NCBI RefSeq assembly: GCF_018691265.1 | Contig: NW_024881298.1 | Coordinates: 814,049-878,048 of the forward strand | Direction: 5' to 3' | Source of the DNA: Tyto alba | Taxonomy: Eukaryota > Chordata > Aves > Strigiformes > Tytonidae | Length of the DNA stretch: 64,000 nt | In this document: one piece after another, positions 1-10,515 of the stretch | How positions within the stretch are numbered: the first letter of the stretch is position 1 | How the letters are laid out: every line of letters begins with the position of its first letter | Made by a program: the position numbers and the translations under genes | The notes under the pieces: model-generated | Databases searched by the model: none | Told to the model about the DNA's origin: nothing | Seen by the model: the letters and a program-made list of their open reading frames with translations, nothing else

Positions 1-860
1 TTGCAGTGAAGAAATGTTTCCTCATATCCAATCTAAACCTCCCCTGGTGCAACTTGACGCCATTTCCTCCTGTCTTTCCACTTGTTACATGGGAAAAGAG
101 ACTGACCCAGACCTCACTACAACCTCTTTTCAGGTAGTTCTAGAGAGCGATAAGGTCTCTCCTGTTTCTCCTTTTCTCCAGGTTAAACAACCCAGTTCTC
201 ACAGCTGCTCCTCACAGGACTTGTGCTCTAGACCCTTCACCAGCTTCAGTACGCTTCTTCAGACACGCTGCAGCACCTCAATGTCTTTGTTGTAATGAGG
301 GGCCCAAAACTGATCCCACTATTCAAGGTGCAGCCTCACAGTGCGGAATACAGAGGGATGATCATTGCCCTAATCCTGCTGGCCACAGTATTTCTGATAC
401 AAGGCAGGAAGCTATTGGATTTCTTGACCACCTGGGCACTCTGTTCACTTACTTTCAACCATCTGTTGACCAACACACCCAGTTTCTTTTCTGCTGGGCA
501 GCTTTCCAGCCACTCTTCCTCCAGCGTGTAGATTTGCTTCGGGTTGTTGTGCCCGAAGTGCTGGCCCCAACACTGAGCCTTCTTGAACCGCATACAATCA
601 GCCTTTGCCCATCACTCCAGCCTGTCCAGACCCCTCTGTAGAGCCTTCCTAGACTGCAGAACATCAGCAATCCTGACCAACTTGGTGTTGTCTGCAAACT
701 TACTGATGGTGGACTTGATCCCCTCATCCAGATCACTGATAAAGATATTAATGAGAACTGGCCCCAGTACTGATCCCTGGGGAACAGCACTTGTGACCAG
801 CCATCAGCTGCATTGAGCTCCATTCACCACCAATCTTTGGGCATGGCCACATGCCCAAGT
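1..860 (-). repeat. CR1 LINE, 3' part
   Basis: This is a CR1 retroposon in minus orientation, with its 3' end towards base 1. Read on the minus strand it encodes the carboxy-terminal part of the CR1 reverse-transcriptase protein, including a recognisable [13 protein letters not shown] segment near 690-740 and the LGVLV and ASRIRAMIIPLYSAL segments further on. Frameshifts separate the coding blocks, so the copy is dead. The family is recognised from general knowledge of avian CR1; the exact subfamily is not assigned. Confidence 0.85.
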
Positions 861-944
861 AAGGACATTACAGTGTAGATGGCTGGTTTGATGCTGGGGC
901 TCACAAGTTCATCTTGAATGAATGTTTCTCTGCAGGCAGATCAG

Positions 945-1135
945 TAGCACCTTGACTACTGCAAGTGTACAGCCTGGGATCTGTCCTGGTAAACATCTTT
1001 ACCAAGGACATGGAAGAACTGAAAGAGTTCGCTTTCACTAAGTTTGAAGATGCCACCAAACTGTGGAAGTACCAGTCAATATTCTGGAGGGCAGAGTTGC
1101 CATCCAGGGAGATCTGGAGAGACTGGAGTGTTGTG
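945..1135 (+). repeat. CR1 LINE fragment
   Basis: A short plus-strand piece of the same LINE family, facing the copy before it. It resembles the CR1 coding stretch that runs from the FADDTKL region through the EGRAAIQRDL region. It ends where the ERVL-type LTR begins. Too short and diverged to say more. Confidence 0.55.
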
Positions 1136-1140
1136 GATTA

Positions 1141-1600
1141 ATCACAGTAGACATCTGAGGCCCACACAGCCACTCGCTTACTCCTACACAGTGGGATGGG
1201 GGAGAAAATCGGAAGGGTGAAAGTGAGAAAACTCATGGGTTGAGATAAAGAGAGTTTAATATATTAAGGAAAGCTGTGTGCAAGTGTCAAGCACAAGAAA
1301 AAAAAAATTCACTACTTTTCACAGGTAGACAGGTGTTCAGTCATTTCCAGAAAAGCAGGGATTCATCATGCACAGCGGTTACTTGAGAAGACCAACGCTG
1401 TCACTGCAAACATCTCCCCTTCCTGCTTCCCTGCAGTTTTTATTGCTGAGCACAATGTCATACAGTATGGACTGTCTAAAGAATTTTTAAATCATTACTG
1501 TGTTATCAACACTTTTTGGGTCACAAATACAAAACATACAGAACCACATGAGCTACTGTGAAGAAAATTACCTACATCCCAGCAAAACCCTGGACAATCT
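1141..1600 (-). mobile_element. ERVL-type LTR, antisense
   Basis: This matches, from memory of the family, the abundant avian ERVL-type LTR: the block with 'gggatgggggagaaaatcgg', 'ttgagataaagagagtttaat' and, at the far end, 'agctactgtgaagaaaatta'. The ATTAAA-type polyadenylation signal reads on the minus strand, so the element is antisense. The centre is shortened compared with typical copies. 1600-2120 may be internal sequence of the same element, but I cannot show a coding frame there. Confidence 0.65.
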
Positions 1601-2185
1601 CCAGCCCGCATTCCATACTATTTATAGTATGGAATAAATCCTCATTAACCATCATCCTCCTTCCCACCCTTTGATTTGTACACAGATATCATCCCCTTAG
1701 TCCATGGACCACCCCTGTGAAACGTCCACAGAATGTCCACTGAGTTCTTTTAGTCCGTGACCTGGGTTCTCTCTGTTCTGGTGGTCACTCGGGACAGTGT
1801 TGCTCTGCTTGCTCACCCTGACCCATGAGATCGCACAGGCCCATCACTTGTCCCAAAGCAGAGCTGCAGCCATTCCCGCCACTCGCTCTGTCGTAAAGGG
1901 CAACTGCCCCACCTTGCTTTGCAGGCCTGTACGTCCCTGCCTGCGCTCCTGGTGTGTGCTACCTCACCCCGACGCTGCTCTCCACATGAGCCTGTAGCCC
2001 ACTGGAACCACACACAGACGTCTAATTCCTCCTTCTGCACGCCCCGCACATCAGTGCACTGCCACTTCAGAGAGGTGCCTGGCAGCACTGGTTTCCCAGA
2101 AAGGATGTCACAGGACCATCAAATTACAGTAAAGTTGAGGTTTGGAGGGACAGGACTGGACCCAGTATTGACCCCTCTAGTGTCC
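1600..2185. other. No gene seen; possible ERV internal remnant
   Basis: No coding frame, RNA gene or clear repeat boundary can be supported. The stretch may belong to the ERVL element beside it. It ends at the first base of the 5' LTR of the next provirus. Confidence 0.4.
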
Positions 2186-2720
2186 TGTTGGAGAATGGCT
2201 CAGAGACAAGGGTCCTGAGCCCACCGAGCAATTGTATGATCAAGGCCTGCTCTAGCTGCTGATGCTGGGCCTCACTAGGGTTTGCCTGCAGCTGCTCGCA
2301 GCTGCTGATACATGAGGAATGTCAAGGACACTTCATCCCTGTGTACTGTGGTGTGTCGAAAACAGGTTAAGGGGAATTAGGAATAGTGGTCTGAGAAACC
2401 TAGTGTTATGGTAACGGTGGTCTGAGAAACATTGTGTTATGGTACTGTCATGTATCGAAAACAAGTCAAGAGGAATCAGAAATAGTAGCATGAGAAACTT
2501 AGTGTTATGAGAGGCTTGTGCTGTAAGCTAACTGCAAGTAAGTGGACCATGCAAATACGACCTTTAGAGCTTAAGCCAATCAGCTAGTGACTAGTAGGCA
2601 TAATAATTATCGTTGTCTGTATAAATATATGTACCCTGGACCAATAAAGACACACGTTGATTGATGCTCTATCTTCCACACTGAACCCGTCTCGGCGTGT
2701 CGTTCGTCCGCGGCTCCGCA
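2186..2720 (+). repeat. 5' LTR of betaretrovirus-like provirus
   Basis: Starts TGTTGG and ends CCGCA, matching the 3' LTR. A TATA box (TATAAATA) lies at 2620-2627 and the polyadenylation signal AATAAA at 2643-2648. U3 contains a direct repeat of about 80 bp with the pattern 'tcgaaaacaggttaagggg ... tgagaaac.t.gtgttatg', present twice here but once in the solo LTR at 63427. The five bases before it (tgtcc) do not match those after the 3' LTR. Confidence 0.88.
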
Positions 2721-2723
2721 AGA

Positions 2724-2741
2724 TGGCGCCCGAACAGGGAC
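2724..2741 (+). promoter_or_regulatory. Primer-binding site, tRNA-Lys type
   Basis: The 18 bases beginning TGGCGCCCGAACAGGG are the well-known tRNA-Lys3 primer site used by several retroviruses. It starts three bases after the LTR end, the usual spacing. Confidence 0.88.
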
Positions 2742-2959
2742 CTGCATAGAAGAAGAACACGGACGGAGCGGCGGACCCGGAGAAACAGCAACGAGCGAGG
2801 AATTCGAGAACTGACCCGGAGAAACACCAAATACAGCAGCGTCCAGGGTCCACGAGCTGAGACGGAGAGGTGCTGGCCCCAGCAGCCCCGGGGGAGTACG
2901 CGGAGAGAAGCCGGCTGGACCGGCCCCGAGAGCGGAGGCGGAGCGGCCCCGAGAGCGGA

Positions 2960-3190
2960 GGTGACCAGCCCTGCAGAACGGAGGCAGACCGGCCCCGCAG
3001 AACAGAGGTGACCGGCCCCGGAGAGCGGAGGCAGACCGTCCCCGCAGAACAGAGGTGACCGGCCCCGGAGAGCGGAGGCAGACCGTCCCCGCAGAACAGA
3101 GGTGACCGGCCCCGGAGAGCGGAGGCAGACCGTCCCCGCAGAACAGAGGTGACCGGCCCCGGAGAGCGGAGGCAGACCGTCCCCGAGACC
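2960..3190 (+). repeat. 47-bp GC-rich tandem repeat in the proviral leader
   Basis: About four to five head-to-tail copies of a 47-bp unit containing 'gaggtgaccggccccggaga' lie between the primer site and gag. The units are almost identical. They keep long open frames on both strands because the sequence is stop-poor, not because they encode a protein. In retroviruses this interval holds packaging and splice-donor signals, so the array may alter RNA structure; that is inference. Confidence 0.8.
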
Positions 3191-3635
3191 GGAAGTGAGT
3201 GGCCCCGTGAGCGGCAGCAGAAAGGCGCCGGAACTGACGTGGTAAGGAGCCGATGGCGGCAGCCACGGGGGCGGACACGAAGGGACGCCACAGGTGGACA
3301 CTGAGCGGCCCCGGGGGCGGACGCGAGGGGTCGCTGGAGGCGAGCCCAGGGTGGCCCCGGAAGTGGAAGCGGGGGGGCGCCGGAACTGACGCAGAGGGGC
3401 GACGGAAGCTGACGCAGAAAGCGTCACACAGCGGCGGCAGAAACAAACGCGGGGAAACATCAGATACAGCAGCGCCTAGCCGAATCAAGAACGATCGGAC
3501 AGTGGGCCTCCGACAGGTCGTTCCGAGGACCTGAACCGAGATAGAGGGTCGCTCTCCGCAAGGGCTGCTGGCAAGAGCTACACCTGGTGCCTTAGTCATG
3601 GAGCATCAGCAACATATCAAAGCGGGTAATTTTGT

Positions 3636-4080
3636 AGTGCCTTAAACAGGGAGCACAAGCCGGTGGGAGTATTTTTTAGTGCCTTAAACAGGGAGCACAA
3701 GCCGGCGGGAGTATTTTTAGTGCCTTAAACAGGGAGCACAGGCCAGCGGGAGTATTTTTTAGTGCCTTAAACAGGGAGCACAGGCCGGCGGGAGTATTTT
3801 TTAGTGCCTTAAACAGGGAGCACAGGCCGGCGGGAGTATTTTTTAGTGCCTTAAACAGGGAGCACAAGCCGGCGGGAGTATTTTTTAGTGCCTTAAACAG
3901 GGAGCACAAGCCGGCGGGAATATTTTTTAGTGCCTTAAACAGGGAGCACAAGCTGGCGGGAGTATTTTTAGTGCCTTAAACAGGGAGCACAGGCTGGCGG
4001 GAGTATTTTTTTAGTGCCTTAAACAGGGAGCACAAGCCGGCGGGAGTATTTTTTTTAGTGCCTTAAGCAGGGAGCAAAGG
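3636..4080 (+). repeat. 42-bp tandem repeat (11 copies) in the proviral leader
   Basis: Eleven copies of a roughly 42-bp unit start at 3636, 3678, 3719, 3761, 3803, 3845, 3887, 3929, 3970, 4013 and 4057. Each holds 'agtgccttaaacagggagca' followed by a GC-rich core and a T run. Three degenerate relatives follow to about 4180, just before gag. Copy length varies only in the T run. The units touch without spacers, so this is a minisatellite and not a CRISPR array. Confidence 0.9.
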
Positions 4081-4186
4081 GCCGACGGTGCCTTAATCAG
4101 GGGTGGGTCGGCAGTAAAGGTACTGTGCCTTATCCAGGGAGCATAGGACCAGAGGTGCCTTAAACAAGGAGCACCAGGTTGATGAG

Positions 4187-5519
4187 ATGGAACAGGAGGT
4201 AGCCCTGGATTTATTACAGCGAATTTTTAGAAAAGCAGGGAGTGGATTGTATAAAATCTCTCGCAGGTTTAGTAGCATTAGGACGGGTCAAAGGGTGTTT
4301 TCAGGACCCTAATTCTCTTTTTGATGTCGATGAGTGGAATCGATTAGGTGATATCTTATGGGATATGGTAATTGACCAGGATAAAGCTGCAAGGAAAATG
4401 ATGAAACCATGGCGGGAGGTGGTGAATAATAGTGGGCGGTGTCAGCTTGAAAAGAACCTTGCAGCTGTGGCAACTACAAAGTTGGGGGGGGAAAGTTCCA
4501 CTGTTACCCCAGATAGTGAGGCATCCAGATCTATGCTTTTTGACAGTGATCGTATTCCTGTACCATCAACAGGAGGGCCAGTTACAGTTAATGTGAATAG
4601 GGAAAGTCCAGAGGCCAGCCCCCCCCCAGTATCTTTACAGTCATGTCCCGTCCCCCCCGCACCTCAGAGGCGGAGGGGCAGAGGGACGATGGCCCCTCGC
4701 TAATATGTAGCCAACAGGAGTGGCGCGAAGTAGGTGATTTATTGTGGGACGAGACCATCACTGGAGGCAATAAAGGCAGTGAAGCACAACAGCAAGGGGT
4801 GGTCTGGCGAACGAGCGTAAAAGCCCTGAGGGAGATGCCAGCAGAAAAGAAAGTAGCTGCTGCTGCCACGGCGGCTGTCGGCGCTGTACCATCCCCGCCG
4901 GTCCCTGCCGAAACCACTCGTCCGTCACGATTAACCACCTTCTTCAGGTGTAATCAACAGCTCCGCTCTATTAAGGGCATGTCACCAAGTATTCCTGTTT
5001 GCTCCACCAGTGCAAGAAGCCGCAGAGAAATCAGGCGGCGCGGGGGGACAGGGGGGAGCGGCTGCCGCCCGAACCTCTGCCCCCCCCCCCCCCCCCTTCG
5101 GATGGTTCCGCCCCTGACAGCGCGTCAGCATCTGAGTCGGAGAGAAAAGCGGCGGCTGTGTCCGAATTCAAGCAGGGTCACACATCGGTAAGGGACAGTG
5201 ACAAAGTCCGAGAACTTGACAGAAAATTACAGAAGTTAAGCTACAGAACAGAACTCTGCATTTACAATTACAAGAAAAGGAAGTGCTGCCGGCAGCCCCC
5301 CCACACCCACTCCCGTCACCCTCACCAGAACCAGCTCCGCTTTTAGCTCAGCCCCGATGGAGTGGGGTGATCCGTGGTGCCTTGTTAGAAGGGGACTGGC
5401 ATGCTGCTGGGGCGTTGGCCTGCCCGGTAGTGACAACGAATGGGGGACACCCGGGAACTCAAGATCACAAGATTCTCCTCGGGAGGTCTGGACACTCCTT
5501 ACGAACTTTAGAACTCTGA
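4187..5519 (+). pseudogene. gag: gag remnant: matrix and start of capsid, frameshifted
   Basis: The likely start codon is ATG at 4187, right after the leader repeats. A one-base shift near 4218 moves the frame into a stretch that carries an EWNRLGDILWD motif (4332-4364). A second, related block with EWREVGDLLWDE (4718-4753) follows in another frame, so the matrix-like module appears twice, 386 bp apart. A proline-rich region with a C run comes next (about 5000-5160), then a capsid-like start around 5310-5519 (RWSGVIRGALLEGDW). At 5519 the capsid breaks off into env sequence. Gag would assemble virus particles; this copy cannot encode a full protein. Class II assignment rests on general resemblance. 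Confidence 0.7.
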
Positions 5520-5986
5520 ACTGTCATTGTGTGTTTCAACATCAACACTGGTATCAAAAACTTGTTCATGTAGTATCAGATTCATTGTATGTTGTGGGTT
5601 CATTTCAATGTTTAGAACATACTATGGTGAAACCTGTACGACATTCTGTATTGCATACTCTGTTGTTACAATTGCTGACACTATCAAAACTGTAAGGATG
5701 GTTTTCTTGCTACATAAAAATGCATAAGATTGGAACATGGACTGACAGACTGGCTACGAGACTTGGGAATTTGGAAAATGGACGGATGATGGTTGCAAAT
5801 CTACAAAACTTGGAAATTACTGGGTGGCTGAAAGCTTTGTTGATGCATGGACTGGTAATGCTGATTGTCATTATGATTGTCACGCTGGTATTGGGGTCTG
5901 TGTGGAAATGCTTTATGAATGCTATGATTCAAACATTAAAAGGAGTCTGGATTGTCCAAAAAAGAAAAAGGGGGAAAACCTGGTAG
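5520..5986 (+). pseudogene. env: env transmembrane-subunit remnant
   Basis: Only the end of env is left. The last frame closes with TAG at 5984-5986 and encodes a hydrophobic membrane-span segment at about 5836-5925 followed by a basic tail (QKRKRGKTW). Upstream pieces at 5527-5720 are hydrophobic and cysteine-rich in one frame and cannot be joined without shifts. The surface subunit and most of the ectodomain are missing. The jump from capsid to env at about 5519 marks the deletion. Confidence 0.65.
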
Positions 5987-6239
5987 GAATTTTTTTTTGG
6001 GGGGGGGACCAGGGTTATGCACTGATCCTACAGGGTTTGGACAATCCAGGCTGGGTCTCTGAGTAGAAAACTGCCATGTGGTAATCCTGCCCTTGGGATC
6101 ACCTGGAAGGGCAAGAAGGAGGAAGTCAAGCTAGTGCTTCCTTCCTGTTTGAATGCCTGGATGCACTAACCACAAAGTAGATTTAGTTTGTTCACGCGTG
6201 CTAACGATGCAGACCTATCACAGCACTCCCGGGTGCGTG

Positions 6240-6514
6240 ATAAGTGCCTTTATCCAATAGATTGTAAGCTTGCATGCTTAAGTTGTGCCTTGTCATGTAT
6301 TAAGAAAATCTTTGAATGAACGTTAGCGCAGGCTTTGCTCGTACAAAAATAAAAAGGGGGAATTGTTGGAGAATGGCTCAGAGACAAGGGTCCTGTGCCT
6401 TTAGCCAATAGATTGTAAGCCTGCATGCCTAAGTTGTGCCTTGTCATGTATTAAGAAAATCTTTGAACTAACATTAGCGCAGGCTCTGCTCATACAAAAA
6501 GAAGAAGGGGGAAT
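6240..6514 (+). repeat. 151-bp tandem duplication over the polypurine tract
   Basis: The stretch from 'gtgcctttatccaatagatt' through a purine run and the first 30 or so bases of the LTR (6244-6394) is repeated directly after itself, the second copy running into the real 3' LTR. The LTR start word tgttgg therefore occurs at 6364 and again at 6515. Copies differ at several sites, so the duplication is old. Confidence 0.8.
6498..6514 (+). promoter_or_regulatory. Polypurine tract
   Basis: An A/G run (aaagaagaagggggaa) directly before the 3' LTR, the expected plus-strand primer site. A second, now internal purine run (aaaaagggggaa) lies at about 6350-6362 from the tandem duplication. Confidence 0.75.
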
Positions 6515-7045
6515 TGTTGGAGAATGGCTCAGAGACAAGGGTCCTGGGCCCACCGAGCAATTGTATGATCAGAGCCTGCTCTAGCTGCTGATGCTGAGCC
6601 TCACTAGGGTTTGCCTGCAGCTGCTCGCAGCTGCTGATACAGGAGGAATGTCAAGGACGCTTCAGCCCTGTGTACCGTGGTGTGTCGAAAACAGGTTAAG
6701 GGGAATTAGGAATAGTGGTCTGAGAAACCCAGTGTTATGATAACGGTGGTCTGAGAAACATTGTGTTACGGTACTGTCGTGTATTGAAAACAAGTCAACA
6801 GGAATCAGAAATAGTAGCATGAGAAAGTGTTATGAGAAGCTTGTGCTGTAAGCTAACTGCAAGTAGGTGGACCGTGCGAATACGACCTCTAGAGCTTAAG
6901 CCAATCAGCTAGTGACTAGTAGGCATAATAATTATCATTGTCTGTATAAATATATGTACCCTGGACCAATAAAGAGACACGTTGATTGATGCTCTATCCC
7001 CCACACTGAACCCGTCTCGGCGTGTCATTCGTCCGCGGCTCCGCA
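6515..7045 (+). repeat. 3' LTR of betaretrovirus-like provirus
   Basis: The partner of the 5' LTR, from TGTTGG to CCGCA, with the same TATA and AATAAA signals and the doubled U3 repeat. It has a 4-bp deletion in the second repeat and about 24 substitutions relative to the 5' copy. The sequence after it (gagag) is not the partner of the five bases before the 5' LTR. Confidence 0.88.
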
Positions 7046-7560
7046 GAGAGTCACCCATTAAGGTGGCAGGCCTTCTCACCCGATACGGGGAAGATGGGTG
7101 ACAGACCTCAGTGAAACACCTTGTCATTGGGTGGCAGACTTGCACTTGTCTCAACACATCTGTGTCTACTAAAAGGGGTCTCTGGATCATTCATGAACAC
7201 TCCCTTTTTATTTCCCACAAGGGTAACTGAAGAGTGACTCCTTTTTAAGTGAAGAAAATGAGGAAACTGGTCTCCCCCAACAGCAGACACCTCCATGCAG
7301 ATGTCTATGTCAAATCAAGTAGTCTTGACTTCCCTATTTACTCAAAAGAGAGTCAGTAGTTGTCTCAACAGAGGTGTCTGGAGATCCTTTTCCTGGTGAC
7401 CAGAGAATGCTCCAGAAGGGATCCCATATGTCCTGGGTCACCCTTCCAAGCACCCCCTGGGTACTTCAGCTACCCCAGGGCATCTCAGAGAGCAACAGCT
7501 GATGGATGTGGGCAAAGGAACTACTTGAATGAATTTGCTCCATCACCTTCCCAGGGACTG
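7046..7560. other. No gene seen
   Basis: Unique-looking sequence after the provirus. The frames are short and have no recognisable protein content. Confidence 0.5.
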
Positions 7561-8030
7561 AGATGTGTCTGACCAGCCTGTAGTTCCATGGATGCTCGTT
7601 CTTGCCCTGCATGAAAATGGGTGCACTGCCTGCCTTTTCCCAGTCACCAGAGAACTCCCTGTTTGCCCTGACATTTCAAAGTGACCAGGAGCAGCGTTGC
7701 AATGACACCAGCCAGCTCTCCCAGCACCCTTGGGCACATCCCCTCTGGTCCCATGGACCTGTGTGTGCCCAAGTGCTGTGAGTGCTCCCCAGACACATCT
7801 TCCTCTGCCATGGGGGCAGCCCTGCTAGCACAGGTGTTGGGACCAGGGAGGTCATGGTGGCAGATCTTACAGGGAGAAGAAGATGGGAAAACAAGGATTT
7901 CTTCATCATTTTCCAGGTCTTTACCACAATACGTGCTGCCCCACTGAGCCATGAGACTCTGTTTTCCTAATCTGACTCCTCGTTCTGCCAGTAAATTCAG
8001 AGAAAGCCTTCTGGTTGCTATCCCCATTCC
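7560..8030 (-). repeat. Degenerate CR1-like LINE fragment
   Basis: Minus-strand resemblance to the CR1 coding region that reads, on the plus strand, through 'gaccagcctgtagttccatg', 'cttgccctgcatgaaaatgg' and 'cagctctcccagcacccttg'. Strongly diverged, with no open frame. Assignment is by eye. Confidence 0.45.
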
Positions 8031-9290
8031 TTGCTAATTCCAGCTCTGGCTGAGCTTTGGCATTCCTGCCTCCACCCCTTTACCCCAAGGCCATCTCTGT
8101 ATCTGTCTCTTGGACAACCTGTTCCCTCTTCCACCCTTGTGCAATGCCTTCTGGTGTTTGATCTCTTCAGCCAGAAAATCCCTGCCCAACCCTACTATGC
8201 TCCAGCTAGGCCCCGCTCAAATCCCAGCACATCAGACTGATGTGTTTGTTGGGTTTGGTGCTGTTGTCCACAAAGATTCAAGATCTTTGGCTCCATGGAT
8301 CTTGGCTCTCCAGGATCCCACCAAGCAGATGCTCAACGTTGTGAATGTGCTGTGCTGCAGCTGCAAGGCTGTGATTCTGCTGCTTGTCTTTTTTTCCCTG
8401 CCATGGTCACTGCAGCCATGGCTGCCCTCAGCATTCACATCCTCATCCAGTTCTGCATTGTGTGTGGGTGTCAGAGTCCAGCCCTAGCCAGTCATCGACT
8501 GCCTGTGCCAGCAAAGGGAGGGCCTGGGGCAGGTACCAGGGACCTGTCTGGGTGCTGGCTCTGAGGAACCCTCTGTTACAGCTACCCGACCAGCTGCAGC
8601 AGGCAGGAGGGCAGGCTACTGCTCAGGGACACCCTGCTCAGCCCTATCTCCTCTGGATCAGACCTGGTACTGAGCAGCATGTCACCTCAGAACCACACCT
8701 GGGACTTCACCTCGGAGGGGGCTCACCCGCAGAGAAATGCCCAGGAGTGAGCCAATACCCAGGCTGTGCGAGGGCTGATCAGGTTCCTGGAGGCCAAGAC
8801 AGCAAAGGAACCAAGTGATTTAAAAGTGCTGTGAGGGTGAATTACAGTGGAGGAGGGTGAAGTCCCACTGTCAACTGGAATAGGAGCCTGTATGAGCAAG
8901 AGTGGACAGACACCCAAAGAGTGGTTGTCTGAAACAAAGGGAGACAAATCCCATTTGTGATTGGAGTCCACATGAACTGGGAATAACCAGAAAGTCCTTG
9001 CTGTCCAAGAACACTGGTATTGTATGTAAGTCAGAGGTGGCATTCAGCTTCCCTGATTCCCAAACCCTACGTGTAGGAGCTTCAGGGTGCAGCCCATGGC
9101 CTTTGAGGGTGTTAAAGCTGGATGTAGTGAGCTTCAGTGGTTATGTAGAGCTGCCTGAGGCAGTGCCTCCAGGCTCCCCTTGCAGTCAGTGGAGTGGAGG
9201 AGACATTCACCTGACTTGCCTTCACTGGTCACGTAAACACAGGAGAATCCGGGCCCCATAAACATTTGTTGTGTCATTGGCTGATCACAT
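8030..9290. other. No gene seen
   Basis: Several short frames with no recognisable content, codon structure or splice pattern. No repeat family is recognised. Confidence 0.5.
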
Positions 9291-9520
9291 ATCAGACAGG
9301 ACATCATAGGATAAGATCACAGAGGCTCAGCATAGACCTTGGGAGGTCTATGGGAAACCCCTCTGCTCAAAGTAGGGTCAGGTATATGGTGAGACTTCTG
9401 TTCTTAGGGCTTGGTCCATCCAGGTCTCGAAAACCTGCAAGGATGGAGGACTTCACAGCCTCTCAGGGTGGCCAGTGCTTGTTCCAAGGCTTGGCTAGCC
9501 TCATGGGGAGGAAGGTGAGG
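9290..9520 (-). repeat. CR1 LINE, 3' terminal fragment
   Basis: The plus strand reads through the classic reverse of a CR1 3' end: 'ccttgggaggtctatggg', 'ctcaaagtagggtcag', 'tccaggtctcgaaaacctg', 'gatggaggacttcacagcct'. The element is therefore on the minus strand. No coding part is left. Confidence 0.7.
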
Positions 9521-10515
9521 CCCCCCTTGCTGTGCTGTGCCCCTCAGCCATCCCTTCTCCAGGCTGAGGAAGCCTGTCAAGAGGAGCCCTGTCACTGAGC
9601 AGAGGCCTGGGAGAACTGGTTAGTAAAGCCTAAAGCAAGGAAGATGTTGATTCCCTCATCCCCACCTGTCTCTGCTGCTATGAATCCCCCTCCCCATTCA
9701 GCAGCAACTGGCATGTGCCTTGTTCAGCCTTTTACTGCAAATGCAGGGACTGAAGCTCTTCATTTTGCTCTGGATGCTGCCTGCAGACCCCATCAGATCC
9801 AGGGGAGCTTTGGCTTTCCTAAACACATGCCCTCATGCTCAGGACTTATTTCTAAATTCCTCCTTCATCGCCTGTCCTTGCTTCCACTTCTTGAACATTG
9901 GTCTGTGGCTCCCACCTGTGACCCATCCCTGCACCAGTGCAGCCCCACTGCCCAACACATGTCCCCACAGTCCCCCGTCAACTGACAATGCACAGGACAG
10001 GGTGTATTTGGACTGAGGAAACATCCCCCACGGGATCCCCTAGGCAAGATCTCAGCGTCTATCCCTACCAGCCATCATGATTTTGCAACCCACCCATTTC
10101 CCATTCCTTCCCAAGCCCCAACCGTGTCCCGCACAAGGGTTCACAGACAGCCCTGCTCTGGGGTCTGCCAAGGGCTGGGCAAGAAGGGAGGCTGGGGCAG
10201 GGCTGGCTCTTCCCCTGCCACAGGCACCAGGACCAGCAGGAGGAAGGAGGTGGCCACAGAGCAAAAACACCCATAAACTGGATCAACTGGCCAGAGCTGA
10301 AAATGGCTAATGGGAGAGGCTGGGTTGTGATAAATGCACCGAGACACCTTGTCTGTCTGTCTGTGCCACCAAGGGCACAGACCAGTCTCCTCTCTCCTGC
10401 ACCTGCAGGTCTCAGCTCCCTTCCAGGAGACTGGGCTCTGTCCCACACACCCACTGGAGCGTGTCCTCACCCTGCATGGTCACATAGCTCACCAAACATT
10501 GTTGTTCTCCTTTCC
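9520..10515. other. No gene seen
   Basis: GC-rich sequence with overlapping open frames on both strands and none that stands out. No repeat is recognised. Confidence 0.5.

Larger units (their letters stand above)
2186..7045 (+). mobile_element. Betaretrovirus-like provirus, internally deleted
   Basis: A provirus with two LTRs of about 535 and 531 bp, a lysine-tRNA primer-binding site, a gag remnant, an env transmembrane remnant and a polypurine tract. The order is LTR, leader with two tandem-repeat arrays, gag matrix to early capsid, an abrupt jump, env TM tail, PPT, LTR. Nucleocapsid, protease, polymerase and env surface are missing, so the internal part is only about 3.8 kb and the element could move only with help from another virus. 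The LTRs differ at roughly 24 sites plus one 4-bp gap by eye, about 4-5 percent, so it is not recent. The Lys primer site and the 6-bp target duplication of a related solo LTR at 63427 point to class II (beta-like); this is family knowledge plus inference. Confidence 0.85.

Noticed and set aside
2607..3599. A 330-codon open frame on the minus strand over the proviral leader
   Set aside because: It is made by the stop-poor GC-rich 47-bp repeat units. All three minus frames are open there and the product is low-complexity, so it is not a gene.
3676..3951. A repeating 14-residue open frame on the minus strand
   Set aside because: It only reflects the 42-bp unit length being a multiple of three.
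3636..4080. Regularly spaced repeats that could be taken for a CRISPR array
   Set aside because: The units are contiguous with no unique spacers, and the setting is a vertebrate provirus.
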